Virus record (IMG/VR): IMGVR_UViG_3300031578_000111
Span: 1-43,436 of that record
Source of the DNA: a virus
Length of the DNA stretch: 43,436 nt
Reading direction: 5' to 3' (one strand)
The notes below the pieces were generated by a model, which saw only the letters and a program-made list of their open reading frames with translations, was not told the DNA's origin and made no database searches. The position numbers and the translations under genes are program-made. Positions 39,878 through 43,436 of the stretch are shown here, piece after piece. How positions within the stretch are numbered: position 1 is the stretch's first letter; each line of letters begins with the position of its first letter.

Positions 39878-40000
39878 TGGTTGCCTATCCTGGCAGGATT
39901 TCAACCTCGCATCTGGTGGGATTTTGCTTTCAGCTATTAGCTTACTAACCGTTCTTCCCGTTTCATTAATACCAGCGTCCTAAACGCTTCAGAATAGGCA
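39878..40000 (-). ncRNA. tRNA-like folded RNA candidate
   Basis: On the minus strand the ends TGCCTATTCTG and CAGGATAGGCA pair over 11 bp (one G-U), and the 3' end carries ACCA as in an encoded tRNA tail. Next to it is a T-arm-like hairpin (GCGAGG TTGAAAT CCTGC, one bulge) and other small hairpins (AGCG/CGCT, TTAG/CTAA). At 123 nt it is not a normal tRNA and no anticodon arm is clear. It may be a degenerate tRNA or another structured RNA. Confidence 0.35.
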
Positions 40001-40189
40001 GTTCGTTATAGTACCGCTATTTGGTATAAAACAATACTAATTTGTTACTGTATCGTTACCTTTTCGTTACTGTAATCATCACTTATTGCAGAAAAGAGAA
40101 ATAACATAATCTGTTGTTATCATATCCTGCAAACAGGGGACGCCGTTAACGTCATAGACGCCCCCGTTACTCCTTCTACACATGGCAGG

Positions 40190-40249
40190 CGAGCTAATAT
40201 TTTGGATGATGGTCTAATATATTAGATGATGAGCTAATCAAAATATGCT
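40190..40249. repeat. 20-bp iteron-like tandem repeats
   Basis: Two full 20-bp units and a partial third share (G/T)(A/G)G(C/T)TAAT and GATGAT at fixed spacing (starting 40190, 40210 and 40230). The third runs into the 3' end of the next gene. Such spaced repeats usually bind an initiator or repressor. Confidence 0.5.
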
Positions 40250-40473
40250 AAAAATTTCTTCTTGTATTCATCCCCGCCATCGGTATATGGTTCGTCTATC
40301 AAGAAATTTTCATATAAATCCAAACAAGCATATTTAAAATCCATAATTGCTTTTTCTTCGGTATCACCTTCTCCGTATATTTCTAAATCTTCATTTTCTA
40401 CGATGTAAAGTTTTTCTATTTTTACTTCAAATGGTTTTTTTAATTTTTTATCAAAAAGTTCGTTTATAAGCAT
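40234..40473 (-). CDS. Small acidic protein
   Basis: A 79-residue protein from the ATG at 40471-40473 behind GGAGATTGA. The segment YIVENEDLEIYGEGDTEEKAI recalls the fold of small HicB-like or phage partner proteins, but this is weak. Acidic C-terminus. Confidence 0.6.
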   Translation of the reverse strand: MLINELFDKKLKKPFEVKIEKLYIVENEDLEIYGEGDTEEKAIMDFKYACLDLYENFLIDEPYTDGGDEYKKKFLAYFD

Positions 40474-40475
40474 AT

Positions 40476-40583
40476 TCAATCTCCTTCAAAATATAATAGT
40501 CGCCCGAGCAATGTTAATTCCGCATCATTCTTTTCCTCTGGCGTACCATTTTCTAATTTCTCTAACAATTCTTCGTATGTCAT
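40476..40583 (-). CDS. Tiny acidic protein
   Basis: A 35-residue helical ORF (TYEELLEKLENGTPEEKND) behind GGAGTATATT. Directly precedes the 79-residue gene. Unrecognised. Confidence 0.5.
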   Translation of the reverse strand: MTYEELLEKLENGTPEEKNDAELTLLGRLLYFEGD

Positions 40584-40642
40584 AATATACTCCTAAATAC
40601 TATACTTAAAAGTCTACTAAATTGGATTGTCTCCAATTATGT

Positions 40643-40750
40643 CTATAATTTGTCTTTTAACGCTTCTCTAATCTCCTCATTCGGAGCATCTTCAATCTTC
40701 CAGCCCCGCCTGATTTTTTCAAGCCAGATATCAATAATATATATTTCCAT
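40643..40750 (-). CDS. Tiny hypothetical protein
   Basis: A 35-residue ORF (MEIYIIDIWLEKIRRGWKIE...) with AAGGA about 10 bases upstream. First gene after the long noncoding stretch. Unrecognised; borderline. Confidence 0.4.
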   Translation of the reverse strand: MEIYIIDIWLEKIRRGWKIEDAPNEEIREALKDKL

Positions 40751-40858
40751 TAATTAACTGTCCTTAACTGTATACATTTATATTTTTCTGTATACCTATT
40801 CATCCACATATCTTTGCAAGTGTAGAGGTTTGTTACAGTTCACTGATTAATGAATAAT

Positions 40859-40887
40859 CCTACGGCGTGAACATTAATTGCCGTAGG
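40859..40887. repeat. 8-bp perfect hairpin
   Basis: CCTACGGC (40859-40866) and GCCGTAGG (40880-40887) pair perfectly around a 13-nt loop in the noncoding region. No T-tract. Confidence 0.5.
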
Positions 40888-40996
40888 TTATGTACAATGT
40901 GTAATAAGTTGCCTTGTTAGGGTTGCAATATGTGACCTCAAGTTGCTATATTAGGAATGCAATATTATACTTTAGAGTATATTCGTGTCCTCGTGG

Positions 40997-41027
40997 GACG
41001 CTTGGTGCATTCCAAGTGTCATTTTAT
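40997..41027 (+). terminator. Hairpin with T-rich tail, plus strand
   Basis: GACGCTTGG and CCAAGTGTC form a 9-bp stem (one G-U) with a 6-nt loop, followed by ATTTTATT. A plausible rightward terminator, though no rightward gene is seen before it. Confidence 0.4.
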
Positions 41028-41061
41028 TCAGCCACATCAGTATATCTGCACTTTCGATATA

Positions 41062-41094
41062 ACAGCCAGAGTACAGCCAGAGTAACAGCCAGAG
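41062..41094. repeat. Three ACAGCCAGAG direct repeats
   Basis: Copies at 41062-41071, 41073-41082 and 41085-41094, spaced 11-12 bases, i.e. about one helical turn. Could bind a protein cooperatively on one DNA face. Confidence 0.6.
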
Positions 41095-41309
41095 CTTATT
41101 CCACTAATGCCACTTTTATGGAAAATCTGGCATTGGTAGATTTTTGCCTGCTTTTTGTGGTAGCTATGGTTACGTATTCCATAACCTATTATTTCTTTTG
41201 TTACAGGCTGAAAACCCGTCAGGGTGCGCATTGTTAAGAGGCGTAACGAGTATATATAAGGTAGTCATATAAACTACCTAACCGATATAATTAATCGGGG
41301 AGTCGTATA

Positions 41310-41513
41310 ATTGCCTGACCTATAAAAGCCATTTTCCGATATTTTCCTGATTTATCTTAGAGCGTTAACCCATAACATCAGGTGTATTTAGGGGACTTGA
41401 CAGATTGCTGTGTACCTTCCTGTTCTACCCTCGACGGTATCTTGCCTTAGTGGACTAAGCTAAAGCTCAGACTTTCTTACCACCTACGTGAGTTATCCGA
41501 TAGGTCAGGCAAT
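41310..41513. repeat. 14-bp inverted repeat next to tmRNA-like RNA
   Basis: ATTGCCTGACCTAT (41310-41323) and ATAGGTCAGGCAAT (41500-41513) are perfect inverted copies about 176 bases apart. The second lies one base from the encoded CCA of the tmRNA-like RNA. In a minus-strand transcript they would close a domain directly behind the CCA, containing at least one more stem (CTGAGC/GCTTAG). Confidence 0.65.
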
Positions 41514-41514
41514 A

Positions 41515-41620
41515 TGGTGGAGGCGTCGGGAATCGAACCCGAGTGTAGCTTTTCGCACCTGTTAGGATTGCCCTACTCCTATTTAGCGGTGTTATTCTGC
41601 TATCGAAACCTTACGCCCCC
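41515..41620 (-). ncRNA. tmRNA-like tRNA domain (106 nt) without mRNA-like domain
   Basis: On the minus strand: 5' GGGGGCG pairs with CGCCTCC, with a G3-U wobble at the third pair, the alanyl-tRNA synthetase identity element kept in tmRNA. The D-loop region reads TAAGGTTTCGATAGC, matching the tmRNA consensus. The T-arm is TCGGG TTCGATT CCCGA, and the 3' end encodes ACCA. Between the halves are only about 58 nt (versus roughly 300 in tmRNA), foldable into UAGC/GCUA, CACC/GGUG and UAGGA/UCCUA stems. The tag frame and pseudoknots are absent. Its 5' end overlaps the phosphoesterase 3' end by 10 bases. It may be alanylated and bind SmpB as a decoy, or be a decayed tmRNA. Confidence 0.65.
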
Positions 41621-42528
41621 ATATTATCTACATACTTGCTTAAATCCCTAAATAATGGATTATATAAATCAGGGTAACCATTTTCAATAATCAAAAATCC
41701 TTGATTCCATAAGGGATAAGTATTTGTAGTCTGTATATAAGCTACCTTGTTTGAATCAAACAACCCCCCACTATTAATAACAACATATTTGCCACTCTCA
41801 CTAACAGACATATCGCAAAAGTGACCATGTGCAGAAATAATATTCATTTCGTATTTACCCGCTAAACGATAGGGGATCCTACCTTTGATCTGACTGTAGT
41901 TTTTGGGGTGACATATTCTCCATTTCTTATTACCCGAAGTTAATATAATATGATCCCGATTAGTAATCTGATATTTATCAATATTGTCAGTGAATAATCT
42001 AAATATATCTCTCAAATTAAGTTTACCTTTAAAAATTGCCATCAATCTATATATTTCATGATTACCCATATTGATAATTATTTCTTTAAAGTTATCTTCT
42101 AATATATGTAGTGCCTTCATGGTTTCCGTTCTCTCAAATGTAAAATTCCTTGCTTCTTCTTCCTCCGGTAATCTTTGTTCAAAATATGAGAAGGCATCTA
42201 CATTAAGTAAATCACCATCAATAATACAGGTATTAATCTTTTTTTCTTGTGAAACGTTTAGCATAATATTAAATAATTTTTTATCATGTAATGGGATATG
42301 AACGTCACAGATTATCATGCTTTTTTTTCGCGTAAGTTGTAAGGGTTCATATAAACGTTTTTCTTTTTCTATACAATATCGAATATTTTGCTTTATATCA
42401 TTTGCTTTTTCTTTAGGAAATTTACCACAATCATTGCAGAAATATCTTTTTTTATATTCCCCCTTATAAGTTGAATGTCCGTATGGCGATAAATCTATTG
42501 AGCCACAATAAGGACAATTATTTATCAA
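41611..42528 (-). CDS. Calcineurin-like metallophosphoesterase with N-terminal zinc ribbon
   Basis: A 305-residue protein. Residues 1-40 are a Cys4 zinc ribbon (CPYC..CNDC). The catalytic domain has DVH (75-77), GDLLN (105-109), GNHE (155-158) and a late AHGHFCD, the metal ligands of the calcineurin-like family. TTG start behind GGAGGAGG. The gene continues the leftward operon after the thioredoxin gene across the circle junction. Phage members are thought to act on nucleic acid ends or signalling nucleotides; substrate unknown. Its last codons overlap the tmRNA-like RNA. Confidence 0.85.
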   Translation of the reverse strand: MINNCPYCGSIDLSPYGHSTYKGEYKKRYFCNDCGKFPKEKANDIKQNIRYCIEKEKRLYEPLQLTRKKSMIICDVHIPLHDKKLFNIMLNVSQEKKINTCIIDGDLLNVDAFSYFEQRLPEEEEARNFTFERTETMKALHILEDNFKEIIINMGNHEIYRLMAIFKGKLNLRDIFRLFTDNIDKYQITNRDHIILTSGNKKWRICHPKNYSQIKGRIPYRLAGKYEMNIISAHGHFCDMSVSESGKYVVINSGGLFDSNKVAYIQTTNTYPLWNQGFLIIENGYPDLYNPLFRDLSKYVDNMGA

Positions 42529-42549
42529 ATATCCTCCTCCTTAATTATT

Positions 42550-43020
42550 TTAATATTCTTTTGGTGGTTCACAAACCCCACCATCACAATTATCTTTCTT
42601 CTTATCTTTTTGCTCTTTTTTTTCTTCCTTCAACATAAGCAATATCTTATCGTTGATAACGAGAAAAGGCGTAAATCCTATAATCCTGTCAACCTCTACT
42701 CCATTCTTATAGAAAATCAATACAGGCAACCCTCGAAGCGGTCTAAAATTGTTTAGGAATTTAGGGCTTTTATCTACATCTACCTTGACAAATTTAACTT
42801 TTCCTTTATGAAATATAGTCAACCTTTCAATGATAGGATCCATTAACTTACAGTATTTACACCAGGAAGCCCAGAAATCTATTACCACAGGCGCATCGCT
42901 TTTAAGCACCTCCGCCTCGTAATTATCGGCGTTCAATTCTATTATTTCTTCACATAAACCGAATATAGATAATAAACTGATTACACATAAAGTTAAGATG
43001 ATTGTTTTAAGTATTTTCAT
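42550..43020 (-). CDS. Exported thioredoxin-like protein (repeat copy)
   Basis: Same gene as 206-676, seen again through the terminal overlap. See that entry for domains and start. Confidence 0.88.
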   Translation of the reverse strand: MKILKTIILTLCVISLLSIFGLCEEIIELNADNYEAEVLKSDAPVVIDFWASWCKYCKLMDPIIERLTIFHKGKVKFVKVDVDKSPKFLNNFRPLRGLPVLIFYKNGVEVDRIIGFTPFLVINDKILLMLKEEKKEQKDKKKDNCDGGVCEPPKEY

Positions 43021-43030
43021 AATTACCCTT

Positions 43031-43436
43031 CTAAAAAGAAATTCGCAATGCCCCGTAAAATTCCTTATCGGTATTGTATCCGAAGGCAAGTTCGATATTA
43101 TCCCTTATCATATAGCCAACATCACCGCCAACAACAAACCTAAAATCCTCAAAGTCTTGTATCAGAAGTGATACATTAAGGCTGTAATCTTTTATGCTCA
43201 ATATTCCTTTAGAGATGATAATCCCGTAAGAATTATCAAAGGAATAATAACCGCCTGCCTTCAATTTTAGACTTGTTTTCTTAATCGCTATTTCTTCTTC
43301 GGCAAGAGTTGGTATAAGTTCTGACAATTTTCTATGCCGAGTTATGGTAATACCACTTTCTAAAGAAACAAGATTACCGTCTTTATCTTCATAGATAACT
43401 ATCTTTTCTTCTCCTTCACCCAAATTAATTAATATC
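43031..43436 (-). CDS. Spanin-like protein, C-terminal part (cut by window edge)
   Basis: The C-terminal part, about 135 codons, of the gene at 687-1457, truncated by the end of the window. Not a separate gene. Confidence 0.9.
   Translation of the reverse strand, partial: ILINLGEGEEKIVIYEDKDGNLVSLESGITITRHRKLSELIPTLAEEEIAIKKTSLKLKAGGYYSFDNSYGIIISKGILSIKDYSLNVSLLIQDFEDFRFVVGGDVGYMIRDNIELAFGYNTDKEFYGALRISF

Larger units (their letters stand above)
39400..40233. other. Noncoding control region
   Basis: No supported gene in 834 bases. Contents: repressor promoter and palindrome (39413-39444); a 9-bp perfect hairpin (39668-39694) followed by AGGAGG and a four-codon ORF (39707-39721); an AT-rich run of ACTATATA-type repeats (about 39831-39860); a tRNA-like fold (39878-40000); GTAACGA-type repeats (about 40040-40075); 20-bp iterons (40190-40249). 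The density of repeats and AT tracts fits a replication origin and early control region. Confidence 0.5.
40751..41514. other. Noncoding, hairpin-dense region
   Basis: No supported gene in 764 bases; open frames on either strand lack ribosome sites. Contents: stems CCTACGGC/GCCGTAGG (40859-40887), GACGCTTGG/CCAAGTGTC (40997-41020, followed by ATTTTATT on plus), AATGCCA/TGGCATT (41106-41134), three ACAGCCAGAG repeats, and a 14-bp inverted repeat (41310-41323 / 41500-41513). On the minus strand it is the downstream flank of the tmRNA-like RNA. Confidence 0.5.
42345..43436. repeat. Long direct terminal repeat, right copy
   Basis: Copy of bases 1-1092 (offset 42,344). Marks where the linear sequence closes on itself. 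Confidence 0.95.

Noticed and set aside
40914-41237. 107-codon plus-strand open frame (and a 64-codon minus-strand frame opposite)
   Set aside because: Non-ATG start, no ribosome site, runs across hairpins and the ACAGCCAGAG repeats, and composition unlike the genes nearby.
41420-41480. Possible tmRNA tag ending Ala-Leu-Ala-stop (GCT TTA GCT TAG) downstream of the tmRNA-like RNA
   Set aside because: An in-frame TGA directly precedes it, so no tag-length frame exists; probably part of a hairpin.
41515-41620. Reading the tmRNA-like RNA as an attP site in host ssrA or as tRNA-Sec
   Set aside because: An attP core would carry only the 3' end, no integrase is present, and both halves are here. 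The D-loop and acceptor length do not match tRNA-Sec.

Overview
The window looks like one complete circular (or circularly permuted) genome of a tailed phage. Bases 1-1092 recur as bases 42345-43436 in the same orientation, so the unit genome is 42,344 bp. It is AT-rich, densely packed and coded almost entirely on the minus strand. The head and tail set is podovirus-like: TerL, P22-type portal, scaffold, N4-gp56-type coat, gp4/gp11-like adaptor, stabilisation-protein-like nozzle, three large presumed ejection proteins and repeat-rich fibres. There is no DNA polymerase, helicase, RNA polymerase or integrase, so replication must lean on the host. A GFTLIE-type pilin, an exported thioredoxin and a lysis-region protein with an outer-membrane-like C-terminus suggest a Gram-negative-type (diderm) host; the host lineage cannot be named from sequence alone.

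Layout in minus-strand (transcription) order. (1) Control region, about 40.2-39.4 kb: noncoding DNA, then an XRE-type repressor (39399-39169) behind a near-consensus promoter whose -10 lies in a 10-bp palindrome. After it comes a three-segment competing-hairpin attenuator and two copies of a stem-bounded leader element. (2) Early/middle region, 38.9-28.5 kb: about 35 small, tightly overlapping genes. Most are unknown, many are Cys-rich zinc-ribbon-like or single-TM proteins. Recognisable ones are an RDF/'metal-binding' family protein, an MT-A70-like methyltransferase, a PAPS-reductase-like PP-loop enzyme, a Lin1244/Lin1753-like replication protein and a VRR-NUC nuclease. (3) Late region, 28.45-4.7 kb: sigma-region-4-like regulator, presumed TerS, TerL, portal, scaffold, coat, decoration, adaptor, nozzle, fibres (with a free-standing HNH gene inserted) and ejection proteins. 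(4) Lysis region, 4.65-0.2 kb: tail fibre, XhlA-like protein, two-TM holin candidate, GH108 endolysin, small TM protein, spanin-like protein, exported thioredoxin. It continues across the circle junction into a calcineurin-like phosphoesterase (42528-41611). (5) Noncoding zone, 41.6-40.75 kb: a 106-nt RNA resembling only the tRNA-like domain of tmRNA, followed by hairpins and repeats.

The only plus-strand genes form a small cassette at 5320-6184, inserted between the fibre and ejection-protein genes: a type IV pilin-like protein with a strong Shine-Dalgarno, then a consensus sigma70 promoter, a GC-rich hairpin and two overlapping tiny membrane-protein genes. The most unusual items are the tmRNA-like mini RNA, the pilin cassette, the attenuator with paired leader elements, the exported thioredoxin in the lysis block, and an MT-A70-like gene with a DFPW motif flanked by two paralogous small membrane-protein genes.
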